Shown piece after piece: positions 35,684 to 48,954 of a DNA stretch of 64,000 nucleotides (its first letter is position 1; every line of letters begins with the position of its first letter). Origin of the DNA: Haliotis asinina (taxonomy: Eukaryota > Mollusca > Gastropoda > Lepetellida > Haliotidae); NCBI RefSeq assembly GCF_037392515.1, contig NC_090295.1, positions 20,724,001 through 20,788,000 on the forward strand. The letters run 5' to 3'. Made by a program: the position numbers and the translations under genes. The notes under the pieces were generated by a model. That model saw only the letters and a program-made list of their open reading frames with translations. It made no database searches and had not been told where the DNA came from.

Positions 35684-38321
35684 TTTAGTTATTTATTGTC
35701 CTAGGCCACACATAAATGGTCGCTTTCTGATTGGCTGAGCTCTCTTCTATTATTTTCCATGTACCCTGCTTACACGCGAGGTGCATTGTAATGCACCCCA
35801 TTGCCAATGGCAACTCATTCGGTACTTTGTAGTTGTACATTGGGTAATGAATACAAATAATTAATCACAAATATAATATTGTAGTTAAACGACTCATGCA
35901 CAATATGGAACCCCATGTTGACTGTTAATTTATTGTAGTAATAACTGGTGATCAGACATGACACTCAAATGTGGTATGTAATAGACTAATAGGTATAGTC
36001 CACACAGTACCATGTGCAGCCATTGCAAACTAACATGACTTGCACTACTGCAATACTTGTACATGTTCCATTCTTGAATATCTCACTTTAATAAGGGCTC
36101 AAGTAAAACATGCTGAGATAAAAATTTTCAAATGTTTATTCATATTTGGTTCTGGTGACCACAAAAAACGAATTGTATTTATGATGGGCTACGGTTAAAT
36201 TCACCACATATGTGAGTGAATCTTAACAGCCCATGAAAGGATGTTTTGCGATTTCAAGTCGATGGAAGGGAGATAACTCAAAATCTATTTTGTCTTGTGT
36301 CGGCTGCAAAACTAGAGATGGCTACAAAAAGATTTGCCTCGTTTTTTGATAAAACATTCAAATTTAGTCTGTGTGAATACTAAGAAGAGAAATTACTCAG
36401 CAGCAACTTGACTAAGACAACACCTGCAGGGAAACACAGCAAGATGCAAGATTCACTGAAGTGTATGCTCCGATACCTGTGCTTAAAACAGTTCAAAATG
36501 AACATGGAGGTGTTTTGTAAGATAAAATGTCGTTAGGAGGCCATAGGTCCCCATGGGATGATGTACCCTCAATGTTTGTGTATGTTCCCTGAGCCCAGGT
36601 ACATCAACCCATGGTCCCCTTCTGACCAGTGACCAACAGTGCTATGTATGTCTGGGTTATTGTAGCTCTTGGTATGGATATATACCTTTCAGGACACCAA
36701 AAATCAATTGTGTTGATGAGGTGTCCTTGTACAACAGAAACTGGCACTTACCTGTCAACTCCAAATTTCATTCCGATTGTATGCTTATAATTTTGTTAAA
36801 AAGGGTTGTTTTTTTCATTTTCAGCAATGTACATGTATATCATATGTCATGAGTAAATGATAACTGTGTTTTAGTTATGTTTATTGTTTGCATCTAAGCT
36901 GGGGAAGTAGTATTAGTATATTATGGCGGAGTTAAAACATGACTGACAACATAAATGTCCTTACCCATAGTCTCACGTGGATTAACGTCAGTGTGTTCGT
37001 GCTTGAGTAAAACTAAAAACCCTCGGTGCAGAAAAGAATTTTGTGCCACATGTGCGAGTTGGCAGATCTGTTAACAAAGACCTGAACAACTCTTTGCCTC
37101 TGTGAGCAGTATTTGGTTAGTTTGTTGTCTTAGTTAATGTGGTATTTGTTTGACGTCAGTACATACCTTATTGCAATTTTTCCCTTTTCTGTTGATTTTC
37201 TGTTATTTTTCCTGAATGAATATTTTATTTAACTTCGATGCATTGAATTTTTGGTGTTGTGTAAATAGCTTCAGCTGTGAAGATGGGGAAATGTCTTAAT
37301 ATTGAAAATAGTTACTGAATTGTTAAGCATTGTCTGTAGTGCTGTAAGTAAAGCTTGGCCACTGATCAGTAGTAGGATCATGTGTGGCGTCATCCAAAAG
37401 ACATTAAAATATGGAACATGATGCCCTGTTTTTTAGGCCAGCCTAATACAAGTGGGCAGCGGGATGGACAGACACATGTCGCTAAATATGTGTCATAAAC
37501 TTTGAACTTAACTTAACCTCCCCTCATATTCTCACTTGCATAAGAAATTACTGCTTGTATATATCTATGTAAATAAAATCTGTATCAGTATATGTGCTTG
37601 TGGTCTTTGGTAGATAATTATGCAGTCACAACTAATGGCTATAAACTCCTAAATGTAGAGAAAGCCTCAGGTAATACACCTTGCCTAGTCACCCATACTG
37701 TAGGTTTTGACCATGTTGAACACCAGTGCTTGTCACAGTCTATTAGACCATGTGGTCAATACTCTTTTAGTTGGTCTGTGAACATGTGGATTCTGTTTCA
37801 GGTGTGGGTAAACCATGTTTGTTTTTACTAATTTTAGTAACCTGATACATTCTTTGACAAGTTCCAAATCAATAAGATACTTGGAGGGTGGAGTGCCATA
37901 CTAAATACTGGTTCACCTTTTCCACTGCTGAGAGATCCTAAAAACAGGGACTCTGCTTGCATCTGGCCAACTCTTTGTTTTTAGTAACCTGATACATGCT
38001 GTGGTTAGTTCCTCAAAAACAAGAATTTCTGGAGAATAGGAGGTGTCGTACTAATTACTGGATAAAACTTTTACTGCCTTTCTAGTATTTTCATTGTTCA
38101 TGCTTTCTGATGAACAAGGAAGGGAGATTTTACAAGTGCTACAAACAATGCTGAATTTACACAAATTCAGGCTTGAAGCTAATTTACATGTGAGACTTTG
38201 TTTCCTCTCCCGTGTGGGTCTTCTACAGCACAATAACTCCCTATGTGAACTGGATATGCCCTCACAATATTTTTTGACGTGTCACAACTAGACCTCTTAT
38301 CACACTCCGTGGTATAACTGA
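35684..38321. other. Intergenic, nothing supported except an element fragment
   Basis: Holds the TIR-element fragment at 36775-36895. A plus-strand frame near 38094-38220 (LSDEQGREILQVLQTMLNLH) has a coding-like look but no clear splice sites or family match. Confidence 0.45.
36775..36895 (+). mobile_element. Fragment of the AGGTCACATGCAA element family
   Basis: Matches 3026-3138: GATTGTATGCTTATAATTTT, CATATGTCATGAGTAAATGA and GTGTTTTAGTTATGTTT. The terminal repeat is missing. Confidence 0.8.
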
Positions 38322-38470
38322 ATCCAAAGATCTTTGCCCACAAAGATCTTTCCCCAAAGGACCTTTGCCCACAAGAACCTTTGCCCACAAGGATATTTCC
38401 CCGAAGGACCTTTGCCCACAAGGATCTTTCTCCAGAAGGACCTTTGCCCACAAGGATCTTAGCCCATCAC
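38322..38470. repeat. Minisatellite, TTTGCCCACAAGGA(T/C)C units
   Basis: About nine units of 16-18 bp alternate between TTTGCCCACAAGGATC and TTTCCCCGAAGGACC forms. It is the inverted relative of the array at 38868-38990. Confidence 0.93.
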
Positions 38471-38867
38471 AGTTTTATAGGGAAGGACCTTTGCTTAAAA
38501 GATACATTTCTGCCTACCCTATACATCTCACTGCTCAGTATATATTGTTTCACAAGAATTGAAACACTGCTTTGTATTTCTTTTGTAATTTTATGTTAAT
38601 TCCAATTAATACTCACCTTACCACTCAAACACACTTTGCTCAGGATATGTTGTGAAAGAGATCAAACAAACTGCACTTCACCAAACCTTCTTTGCTGCTT
38701 TGTATTTCATTTTCTAATCACTTTTAATTCTCTCCATAGTACTCATCCACCATTTTGACTCTCCCAGTATGCTGTATGCTGTTTCTATGTTGTTCAATAA
38801 AATAATACATACTTTTTATATAATGTTGTGTTATTATGGTGGGCAAAATTCCTATCCAGTACATATT

Positions 38868-38990
38868 GTGGTGGGCTAACGTCTTGTGGGCAGAGTTCCT
38901 TGTAGGCAAAGTTCCTTGTGGGCAGAGTTACTTGTAGGCAAAGTTCCTTGTGGGCAAGGTTCCATTTAGGCCAGTTCCTATGCGCAAACA
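38868..38990. repeat. Minisatellite, inverted relative of 38322-38470
   Basis: Units AGTTCCTTGTGGGCA and AGTTCCTTGTAGGCA of 16-17 bp are the complement of TGCCCACAAGGAACT, close to the other array's unit. Confidence 0.93.
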
Positions 38991-40841
38991 CTGGTGTGAC
39001 TGATGGTTTCAAAGCTAGGGCTACAATGATTCACCCAGACTTCGATTGGATTTGATTTTCAATACTGGATCTTCAATTCCATCATTTTTGATTCAATTCT
39101 TCACACACATTTAACTCTCATAGTCTTTTTTTTTCATGTGAAATCAATTGTCGCCCTAGCGATGTCTACTAACATGTTGGGCCACATTTCAGTGTTCAAA
39201 CCAGACCAGTTTTTATACTGTATAAATATATTTCTGAGCATATCGCACCCCTAACATACGTTATATTTGGTTTGACAATTTCAAAGGAAAGTTTAGATTC
39301 TTGTACTTTTTGGTGGGTTTAGTCTCACCTGGGATTCAAACCCACACCATCAGAGTCACCTAATCACAAGCATACAGAGTCAGCTGTCTAACCTGCTCAA
39401 CCACAACTTCTACAAACCTCGAAGTTTGACAACTGGTAATCTAGATTGCTGACTCGTGTACCCCTCTCATAAGTGTAAATTGGTACAGATACTGGGCAAA
39501 AGCTATGCCATTTAGAAAGTGCTCAAATGTAACATAGATTATATTTGGGGTTACACTTTCTTAATAAAGCACAGATTCTTGTACTTTTTTGGGTTGAGTT
39601 CATCAAAGAAAGTGTAGAGACTTTCTAAATGGCATTGTGTAATCATATCACACCTGTTGCTCTGAAGACATTTTGGATAAACAGCTTGCCTTAAAACACC
39701 TGGTGCAAAGTGGTTGTATTGCAAGAATACACCTGGAGATGGGTGTGACTGCTCATGAAATGCAAGGTAGTTTGGGGTAGTCAACAATACATGATCATTC
39801 GTCGCTATTCGTCCGTTGATGCTCTAAGTTCACATCTATGTTTAGGCATTTAGATTAGGAACGATTTCGTCGCTAAATTATTAGGTTCAATTGACTAACG
39901 TGTTGAACTTGGATTAGTGTGTTTAAAATTTAAACAATTTGCAGTATTCTGGGTTAGTTTCCATAGTTTATTTATTCACATTAAGAGAATCAACTTTAGT
40001 TCCTCATAAATCATCCCGTTTTCTCAGTTATAATAGTTGCCACATTTAGTTCCTTGTTTAAGCCAATTTCAGTAGTTGATTAGGTTTTCAATTACATTTG
40101 TCAAAAGCTCTGCAGAACATTTATTTCCACTGCGCAACAAAGATAAAGAGCTTCATTAAAACATGTTGGTCATTTGATGCAACTTGCTTTACTGGATGGT
40201 CAAGCTCAGTGGTTGGGAAGATGCATGTTATGGTATCCCAAACAAGTAGATAGATGCTCTTGATGTCAATCACTGGATTGTTTCATGAAGGTTTGAAAAT
40301 TTACTGTCCACTCTACTTTGAATACTGAGGAGTAGTATTATACCTGTACAAAGGAAACACTAAATACCTGCAATTTCTTTCAATCACCATTTGGCTGAAA
40401 TATTGTGATGCCAAATATTAACACACATGCTCACTTTCAGACATCATTTTTCCTTCTCAGCTAAAAATGTACAAACACAACAAAATGGCACTTCAGGAAA
40501 CTTAAAATATTGTTGTCACATCAACAAAAATTTCAAATGCAGTCAAACAGCATTGTGTTGAAGTTGAATGGACCTACATATATACTTTGAGTTATCCAAT
40601 GTTTGAAACAAATGCAAACAGTAGACTAGGCTCAGACCACACCTTTTACTTCATTCCCTGCTATACTGAGTCTAACAAACATCAGTAGAAGGTTGCATTA
40701 CCATTGTGCAGTCTGTGACCATCAAATCAAACGCAAGACAGCCAAACAGATTTAACCAGTCAGCAGCTACCGTTTAGGGTTCCATCATAACATGACCCAT
40801 CCAACACTATCTTCTCCCAGGTAGGATGGTATTTATGCCTT
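38991..40841. other. Intergenic, no gene recognised
   Basis: Around 39310-39410 a tRNA-like B-box complement (GGGATTCAAACCCACACC) suggests a decayed SINE. Otherwise nothing supported. Confidence 0.5.
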
Positions 40842-40853
40842 CCATTTAGCAGG

Positions 40854-41104
40854 GACTCGTGATGGTCCCGGGGTAGAATGGGTCTTCAGCAACCCAAGCT
40901 TGCCATAAATGGCGACAATTCTTGTTGTAAGAGGCAACTAACGGGATCGGGTGGTCAGGCTTGTTGACTTGGTTGACACGTCATCGGTTCCAAAATGTGC
41001 AGATCGATGCTCATGTCATTGATCACTGGATTGTCTGGTCCAGACGTGATTATTTACAGACTGCCGCCATACAGTGTGGCGTAAAACTAAACTCACTCAC
41101 TCAC
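40854..41104 (+). mobile_element. SINE-A copy, full length, with perfect 12-bp target duplication
   Basis: The element runs from GACTCGTGATGGTCCCGGGG to an (ACTC)n tail. CCATTTAGCAGG occurs exactly at both sides (40842-40853 and 41105-41116). Such long direct repeats are the mark of target-primed reverse transcription. Confidence 0.95.
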
Positions 41105-42064
41105 CCATTTAGCAGGATGTTAGGCAGTAGATGGTTTGGGATTTTGTTGGACCAGAACATTTCAAAATCTTTCAGAGGCTTTTGATGTGAAATATGTACA
41201 GCTTGCTGATGTCGTCCTCTGTCATTCTCCAGCATTCTCAAGTGTTCTGACTGGTTAACTGAAACAGGTAGCTGATGCAACCTTCGACAAGGCTTTGATA
41301 GATTCAGTGAAAGCAGTGTAACAAACAATACTGAGCAAAATTTTGCTTAGGTTGCATTTACTTTACGCCATAAGTATGACACGTCAGTGGAATCTAAAGT
41401 TCACTCAATGTTGTTTGACTGCATGTTCAAAAACTCATTTGCCACAGGAAAATCTTTTGGCTAAAATGTGATTGAACAAATTTTAAAACAAATATACTAA
41501 AAACATGGACCAAGGGATCATTCATATTTTATGACATGAGGGGGTGGGGTGATGATGATTCAAGGACGGTCAGGGTGCTTTTTGCTCTTGGGAGGTAAAG
41601 GAGAGTGAGGGTACATTGATTTTGATCATGACATCCAAGAGGTGAGTGGGTGTAACTGATTTTCTACATAAATTTTAGGGAGATCGTCCACATTATACAT
41701 GCTCCTCATAAAATTTTTATTACACCCTCCCCTAGCCATGAAATATGAATGGTCGCTAAGTCCTTAGACATTTCCTAACTTCAAAGAGTCTGAGGTCTCT
41801 GAAAGGCATTTAGAGGATAGCCTAAAATAAACACATGACACATTTTTTACCTGATGAAGAGGCAAGACATTGCTCTTAAATGTTGTAACAAAGAAACAAG
41901 CTGTTATCTGTAAAAATGAATTATGTATTCAACTACAGACTTGTCAATAATAAAGGTTTCCTTTAACTATAGAAGGCTTTTCACTAACTTGACAACCATT
42001 TACAAGCAACATGAATTCTATTTATGTCTTAATTCCTTTTCTGATAAGCTATTTTCTTCATAAG

Positions 42065-42815
42065 GAGGGTTGGTGGTGGATGGTGGAACACAGGATGGTG
42101 GTGGGTGGGTGGGTATACAAAGGATGGTGGTGGGTGTGTGGGTTTACACGTTATGGGGTTGGGAGGTGCTACACAGGATGGTGGTGGGGTGAATGGGTTT
42201 ACACAGGATGGTGGTGGGTGGTGCTACACCCGGTGGGGTGGGTGGAGGGCTTTACACAGGATAATTGCGTGGTGTGTGGGTTTACACATTATGGTGGTGG
42301 GTGGTGCTACACAGGATGGTTGGTGGGGTGGATGGTTTACACAGGATGGTGGTGGGTGGTGCTACACAGGGTGGGGGTGGGGTGGAGGGGTTTGCACAGG
42401 ATGGTGGTGGGGTGTGTGGGTCTACACATTATGGTGGTGGGTGGTGCTACACAGGATGGTGGTGGGGTGGATGGGTTTACACAGGATGGTGGTACACAGG
42501 ATGGTGGTAGGGTGTGTGGGTTTACACATTATGGTGGTGGGTGGTGCAACACAGGATGGTGGTGGGGTGGATGGGTTTACACAGGATGGTTGTGGGTGGT
42601 GGTACACAGGATGGTGGTGGGGTGGAGGGGTTTACACTGGATGGGGATGGGGTGGGTGGGTCTACAGAGGATGGTGGTAGGGTGGGTGGGTGTACACAGG
42701 ATGGTTGAGTGAGTGGTGGTGGTGGTGTGTGTGTGTGGGGGGTGATACACAGGAGAATGGTGCAAACTGTGTGCGAGTGCACAGGATGGTGGTGGGATGG
42801 GGGCAACTACAGAGG
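42065..42815. repeat. G-rich minisatellite (TACACAGGATGGTGGTGGGT)
   Basis: About 25 irregular units of 25-35 bp with strong strand asymmetry: G and T on plus, C and A on minus. Long open frames in several frames (up to 233 codons of Trp, Gly, Val) are repeat artefacts. Runs of GGTGG and GGGTGG could form G-quadruplexes. Confidence 0.95.
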
Positions 42816-42859
42816 ATGGTGATTTGATCTTTTCCTCATTTAAAGGCTTTTCATTACAG

Positions 42860-42912
42860 AGAGGGCTGTGGGGATGTGGAAGAAGCTCAGTGAGCTTGAC
42901 AATAATATTTAG
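42860..42912 (+). other. Orphan last-exon candidate
   Basis: TTTTCATTACAG is followed by an in-phase run (phase 1) encoding RAVGMWKKLSELDNNI and a TAG stop. The composition is coding-like and the acceptor is good. No partner exon was recognised upstream, where the G-rich minisatellite lies, so the gene is unknown and this may be chance. Confidence 0.25.
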
Positions 42913-43552
42913 GGTATCAGGATTTCAGAATCCAAATAATGTGATCACTGGTAAAAGAGATCAGTTGGACAAACATTGAAATATAGTCAGCAATGTCCCT
43001 TTATAACACTGGATTTGAAAATACAACATACTAAACTGAAATATACTAATAGAAAAAACAAACATCTTTGTGGAAAGAATATGGTTGCTTTGGGACACAC
43101 AAAAACTGATTAATCATGATATGTAAATGTATAAAACAGGATAAAATGCTCAAGTATCACCATGGAAACTTGAGCAAATACATTCAACCTTCTAAATATA
43201 AAACATACTTTCTTGGAAAAGAAACAAACACAACAAACAGGTAGATTCATGCAACATCCCACGAATAAGTTTAACAACTTTGTATTCTAAATGATTCAAC
43301 AAATTAAATATTCTAATAATATTTTCATATTAATGCACTAAAATATAGTTTAAATACTATAAGAAAAATTTGAAAATAAGCAGTTTCTTAAGAATTCAAA
43401 ACAATTGTGAGGACATTGTAATATCTACTATACTTGAATGTAGCTTAACATAAGCTATCCATGTTTCACAGCATCAAAAAACAAAACAAGCAAGAAATGG
43501 CTACACAGTGGTCAATTACAAGTATTTGGTATCTGGCATAAATTTTCGAAGG

Positions 43553-43993
43553 TACTGTATATCACCATGTATAAGCTGAATTTTGAGGACCAAAAAAAGC
43601 AATCTACAGAAGGGGGGTCATCTTATCTATGAGTTCACGAAAGTATTTTTCAGATCGTCAGTGCCCTGTCGGGAGGGTGATTTTACAGTTTAGCGGTTTA
43701 TAATTCTAATTCTGTCAGGTTAACATATTATTGTGGATATAGAAACGAAAACAAACACAGATTTACAGAATAATGGTCAGTATAATCTTTATCAGATATT
43801 ATTCTCACTTAGCATGTTTACGTTTTACATCCAAGACTGCAACTGCCAGATGTCTCCTGGTGTGAGAAGAACTGCGACCCATCATTGGGGGTTGGCTTAT
43901 GCATGAAACATAGCATTTTGACAATGATTTTAGGGGTCATGTTTGGGGGTCAGCTTTTCTATGGGGCCGGCTTATCCATGGTAATACATGGTA
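43553..43993. mobile_element. MITE with 24-bp TIRs and TA target
   Basis: Left TACTGTATATCACCATGTAT plus AAGC and the complement of the right end TACCATGTATTACCATGGAT plus AAGC agree at most positions. Length 441 bp with TA at both limits. The termini suggest the pogo/Tigger type. Confidence 0.75.
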
Positions 43994-44574
43994 ATGTTAA
44001 TGTATGGCACTTAACACGATCTTAACAGGAGTTTTTAGAAAATTTAGGTCTAAGTATGTCCTCTCAGACTAATAATGTTTTGATACCATTTATAATGTTT
44101 AAGACAAATCAGTGTTGCAAAAGTGTATTTTCTTTTGCCAAGTATTTTTTAAGTATCACAAGCATTTTCAATACTTCAAAGGTTTGCATAAAACAACAAT
44201 AACAACAATGGTAATAAATAGAATCATAAAATGATAAATAGAGCCAACCAACCTTGCTCTTCCCTCAGTCTTTTACATTTATCAATTGTAATGGAGTAAC
44301 ATGGTTTGATTAACATGGAGGCTCTTCACGAAATAATTTTATGGGGCTTTTCTAAAGCAAACTCACGATGAAAACAAGGCATTATCCTAAAAGAGCCAAG
44401 GATGTTGGATACAATCTTGATGTCAATGTTGATGGATCTGTTTTGCTAGATGGTACAGAAATGACTGCCAACCAAGCAAAGTGCTATATCAAATTGTCAT
44501 AGACTCAGATTTTTCAACTGAATACTCTCTGAACGAAGTGCAACCTTTGAGTCCTTCACTTGAATGAGCAAGTA

Positions 44575-44660
44575 TGGTTTAACGCCATCTTTAGCAATAT
44601 TCTAGCAATATCACAGCACGGATCATCAGAAATGGGCTTTACACACTGTACCCATTCCTT
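44575..44660 (-). mobile_element. SINE-B 3' fragment
   Basis: On the plus strand GGTTTAACGCCATCTTTAGC, AATATCACAGCA and AGAAATGGGCTTTACACACT follow the reversed family order. Confidence 0.75.
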
Positions 44661-45421
44661 GGCCTGAAAAGTGAAACAGAAAGCTTTCTGTCTGCTGCTC
44701 AGGACTGATTTCTTCCCTCTTGTATCCATCAATGAGCATTTGAAATACCTGCCTGTCCGACCACCCAGAATGGGTTATTTTCAACACTGACTAGCACATT
44801 TTCAAATTCACCTGCCTGAAGGTCGGATTAAAATTTAGACATGTATATATACTTATGGGAACAAATAAGGCAACACATGAAAAAACAAGTGTTCCTTTAA
44901 ACTTTTCCAGAGTTTCACCCACTGTTCAATACAAACCTTGTGCAGAAATCTAGAAAAGAATCAAGGAACACTTGTACTTTCATATACAATAATTAGTATA
45001 TTTAGACATTTTGTGGTCATTTTGTGGTCAGGACTGGCAGGTTTTACATCTAAACAGCCCTGTGGTCTGAAATTTTGGGAGTTTCATACTTTGTGTGATC
45101 AATGTGTGATTTTGTGTTGGCACAAAAACAGTATCTTAAACGACATGACTAGGTATTTTCAGTACCATTTTCGCCATGGTTGTGGGTTTGACTGGAAGGT
45201 CCATCCTCGGTCTGGCCCAATTTATGTACAGGGTGTCAGGGACAGCCTCACACACACCCAGCAAACAAACCAGACTATATCATTTTTTATAAAACCAAGG
45301 AGAATTTAACTAGTTGAATTTCCCATCCCTTTTGACACTGATGCAATTGACAAGATTCAAGAAAAACAAACTGCAAAATATGCAGATCTTGAATTTCAAA
45401 ATAACACATTTCCATCCTGAG

Positions 45422-45500
45422 CACCAAGTTATCCCAAGTACCAAGTTATCCCAAGTACCAAGTTATCCCAAGTACCAAGTTATCCCAAGCACCAAGTCGT
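45422..45500. repeat. 17-bp minisatellite
   Basis: Nearly perfect units of ATCCCAAGTACCAAGTT, about 4.5 copies. Confidence 0.95.
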
Positions 45501-45735
45501 CAAAATACCTATTGTCCTTGGTGGCCTATTTTTGATACCTCCCAAAATCTGGACTGAAGTTGGTGGGTCCTGAGCTGGTGATGACCTCAGCCAGCCTGAC
45601 TATGCCAGGATCATCTGCAACCCATCTGTTGCATATTGTTTTAATCTGTAAAACATATTTGAATTACACCATCCTTTCCCAATCTTTTCCCTTTAATATT
45701 TACTTTGAACTTAATGACTCATTCTTGGAGTGGAC

Positions 45736-45862
45736 TTTCTTGGAGTGGGGCAGCGCGCTCGTCTCATTCGATTCCCCACATGGGTACAAAGTGTGAAGCC
45801 CATTTCTGCCCACTGTGATATTGCTGGAATACTGCTAAAAGCAGCAAAAAACCCTTTCTCAG
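45736..45862 (+). mobile_element. SINE-B copy
   Basis: Contains TTCGATTCCCCACATGGGTA, GTGAAGCCCATTTCTG and GATATTGCTGGAATACTGCT in family order. The 5' head is partly lost. Confidence 0.85.
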
Positions 45863-46676
45863 TCACTGTGAGTGGACCCATGTAACTAAAAGACACATGC
45901 TCTACATCTCAAAGATCTTGTTTGTTGTGGATTTTCATAGTTAATCCTAGGCCCCGAGAAAAGGTACTGAGGCACTGGAGCTCACCTGAATCTGTAGTCA
46001 ACAAATTTAAAACATCAACAAATATAGACGCTTAACCAACGTTTGTGTTAGCCTCAATTCTCAAAAATACTGAAGGAAATGAATACAGGAAGACCACTTC
46101 ATGACCACGTTCCTCTATATATTTTCAGAGCTTCACCCACAATACAATACAAATCTTCCAAAAAACATTGAAAGGATTTAAGTAACATTAGTGCTTTCAT
46201 ATGTTCCCTTATTTCTTTCCTTCAGTATCAAATCAAATGGGTCAGATGACATTGTGAGAAGGAGTTCCACTCCAACTTCAGGCAATTTCAGAGAGGACGT
46301 TTAGGATGTTTACATAACTAAATACATTATATTTTGGCCTTAGGTGGATTTTATACATATAATTACATGACATACAGATTCACTAACCAAAAGGTCTACT
46401 AAAAAGAATGCATAACACTTTGATGTAATTAAAACCAGGGGAAAATAGACCTTCATTCCAAAAACTTAGGCAGATAGTATTATATCCAGTTTGGCATTAT
46501 AACCAAATTATTACAAATTCGAGAAAAACAGGGCATTATGTCTAAGGTAACATTTTAAGAAGGGTGCACTGTATATCATTTGGGAGAATTCAGGAGCATG
46601 GTCAAGTGCAAAATGAATAATGCTGTAGAAACATATTAGTAAAATCTAAATATTTTTTTTATATTTGTATACTTAT

Positions 46677-46968
46677 CCTGCACTACTTACTGCCACAAGA
46701 TTTGACGCAGGTGAATCTGGATCATTTGGACCATTTAACAACAACGATGATGTGGCAAGGCTAGGCGATTACCGACCTTCGTAAACACCTTCGCGCTGCA
46801 TGTGTGTGTCATTCGTCGACAGGGTGTTCTCTCCTTTTCAACGTGGGACACTGAGTTTCAAAGGAAGTTGTTTCACCAGCCCTGGTCATCATTTATGATT
46901 TTCAATAAAGCCATTCATGATCGGGATTCACCTCCGTCAAATCTTGTGCTGGAAGTATGTAGTGCAGG
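46677..46968. mobile_element. 292-bp MITE with about 50-bp TIRs
   Basis: Left CCTGCACTACTTACTGCC, then ACAAGATTTGACGCAGGTGA. The complement of the right end is CCTGCACTACATACTTCCAG, then CACAAGATTTGACGGAGG. No coding capacity recognised; a 74-codon open frame inside is incidental. Confidence 0.88.
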
Positions 46969-47792
46969 ACTAGTTAAAAATATCTATATGTTGACTCCTA
47001 CTGAATACATGTGGTACCACCCCTAAATATACATCAATTAAAAAATCTATTGAACAGAAAAAGAAGATTCTGATTAAATAAATTCATTAATTTCTTCCTG
47101 TTATGTCTGTACTTCAAAACTATAGTAAAGAAAACAATACAAGTCAGTATATATAAAGGAAAAGAATCCTTTGACCTTTGCTGGTCATGTTTTCGTCTCC
47201 AAACATTTGAGTTTAAGAGATCATTAAAGTTATGCAAATAAATTATCTACAATACACACCATAACAACGACAAAAATGTACACAAGTAAATTTTTTAGTC
47301 AGCTTTTGTTAGATGTAGGAAACATACACGATAAGTTCTTTCATGAAAACATAAAACTCTTCAGTAATGTTGTACTGTATAGTTTTAAAATTTCAAAGAA
47401 TCCAATGGTCCTGGGTTACTAATTACTGATCCAAAACTAACTATGGAGTAAATACAACCTTAATATAGATGTACTTTCTCAGAATTCATCTCTGTTTTTA
47501 GATGCTTTAAGATATTATCATATGTTGTAGTCAATGCAACATGTACTTTGTACTAATATTGCACCGAACATTTTTTAAAACCATCATGCTCTTATGGTAT
47601 TCAATTAATTTCCCAGGTCCTTTATTTGAGTAGTTACTAGTAGTTATACAACCCTTTTACATTGCCATTACCTGTAGGAAACCTGTAATACATACATGTG
47701 CGGTAAATATGGAATGTAGTGTTATTATATACATCTTCGGTTGTGGTTGGGTTTACTTACAAAGATTACTTAGGAACTTAGACTTAACAAAA

Positions 47793-47902
47793 CAGGGTCC
47801 TATTCCTCAAGGCACTCACTGTACTGAGGTGAACGTAACTATATCTTAACATAAACTCCCAACTGTCGTAGTGCTATGTTCGCTTTGTGGAATGGGACCC
47901 TG
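47793..47902. mobile_element. 110-bp MITE, hAT-like ends
   Basis: CAGGGTCCTATTCCTCAAGG and the complement of the right end CAGGGTCCCATTCCACAAAG form the TIRs. No clear 8-bp target duplication. Confidence 0.7.
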
Positions 47903-48954
47903 GGAGCTTTTTGTGGTGAATACTGTATATACGAATCCTACAGCACTGTTACCATCCAACTATATAAACATACAACTCCACAAAAGATAAACCTTGCTGT
48001 CTCTTGAATAGACATCATGTTGTGCCTGGGGTAATTTGTGTCCCCAGTAACCATGGCAATTCTTGTTAGAATAAGTTACAAGCTACAAGAGATGTCTGAG
48101 ACTTGGTTGATTGTGTGTGTATGTCCTGTTGCTCATATTATCAATCACTGGATGCCTGGAATACTGAAGACTGACACTTCTAACAGATGAAAAAAACAAC
48201 AAAATGAGGCAGGTGTCAATGTGTGCATACAGTGAGACCTCAGATATGCAGACACATTCGTTTCTGCATAAATTGCCTGGGTAACTGAATATATGGATGT
48301 CTGGATTTCTGTTAACCACGCTTCACTTTTGAAACGGCAGTGAGCATACACTTCTTGGTTAAAATCAATGTCATAAGAGCATGTTTTCATTTGCCAAATC
48401 CAATTCAGTCAGTGCCAGACTGGCCTACTCATCACCACCAATACCCTGGTGATCAGTCTTTAGTCTGGATTATCAGACCTTGTCAAAAAAGATATGGACA
48501 CTTGCGCTTCACTCTCACACAGTCAGTAGTAGATCAAAATTCAGGCAGATTAGTGAATCAATTTTGTGTTGATTTAGCGGGTTGGTTTGTAAATTATACT
48601 GTCTGGTAATGGAAACCGAATATCCGTTACAGACTGTCACTTTAATGGCATAAGAAATTGGGTTTTTTTCAGGGAATTAACCAGGAGTGGTTTCCAAATA
48701 TTTGAGGTGAATGACCTATTATCCACAGCTGGGAATATCATAAACACAGCTTTAAAATCTGCAATATGAATGTTTTGGTGAACTCTTGACATTATATGAC
48801 CTTGACCTTAACCTGACCTCAGATGTAACTTTTAACATGTCTAAGGATTGTACAAGTAGAAGCAAAATCTTCATTTGAATCATTCAACCAATGACCTTGA
48901 CCTTTACAAATGCTATTGTCTCTATGCAGGTGTTCGTCAAGAGGTGATGTGAAA

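Noticed and set aside
42011-42712. Plus-strand open frames of 233 and 191 codons, Trp/Gly/Val-rich
   Set aside because: Artefacts of the G-rich minisatellite; several frames are open at once.
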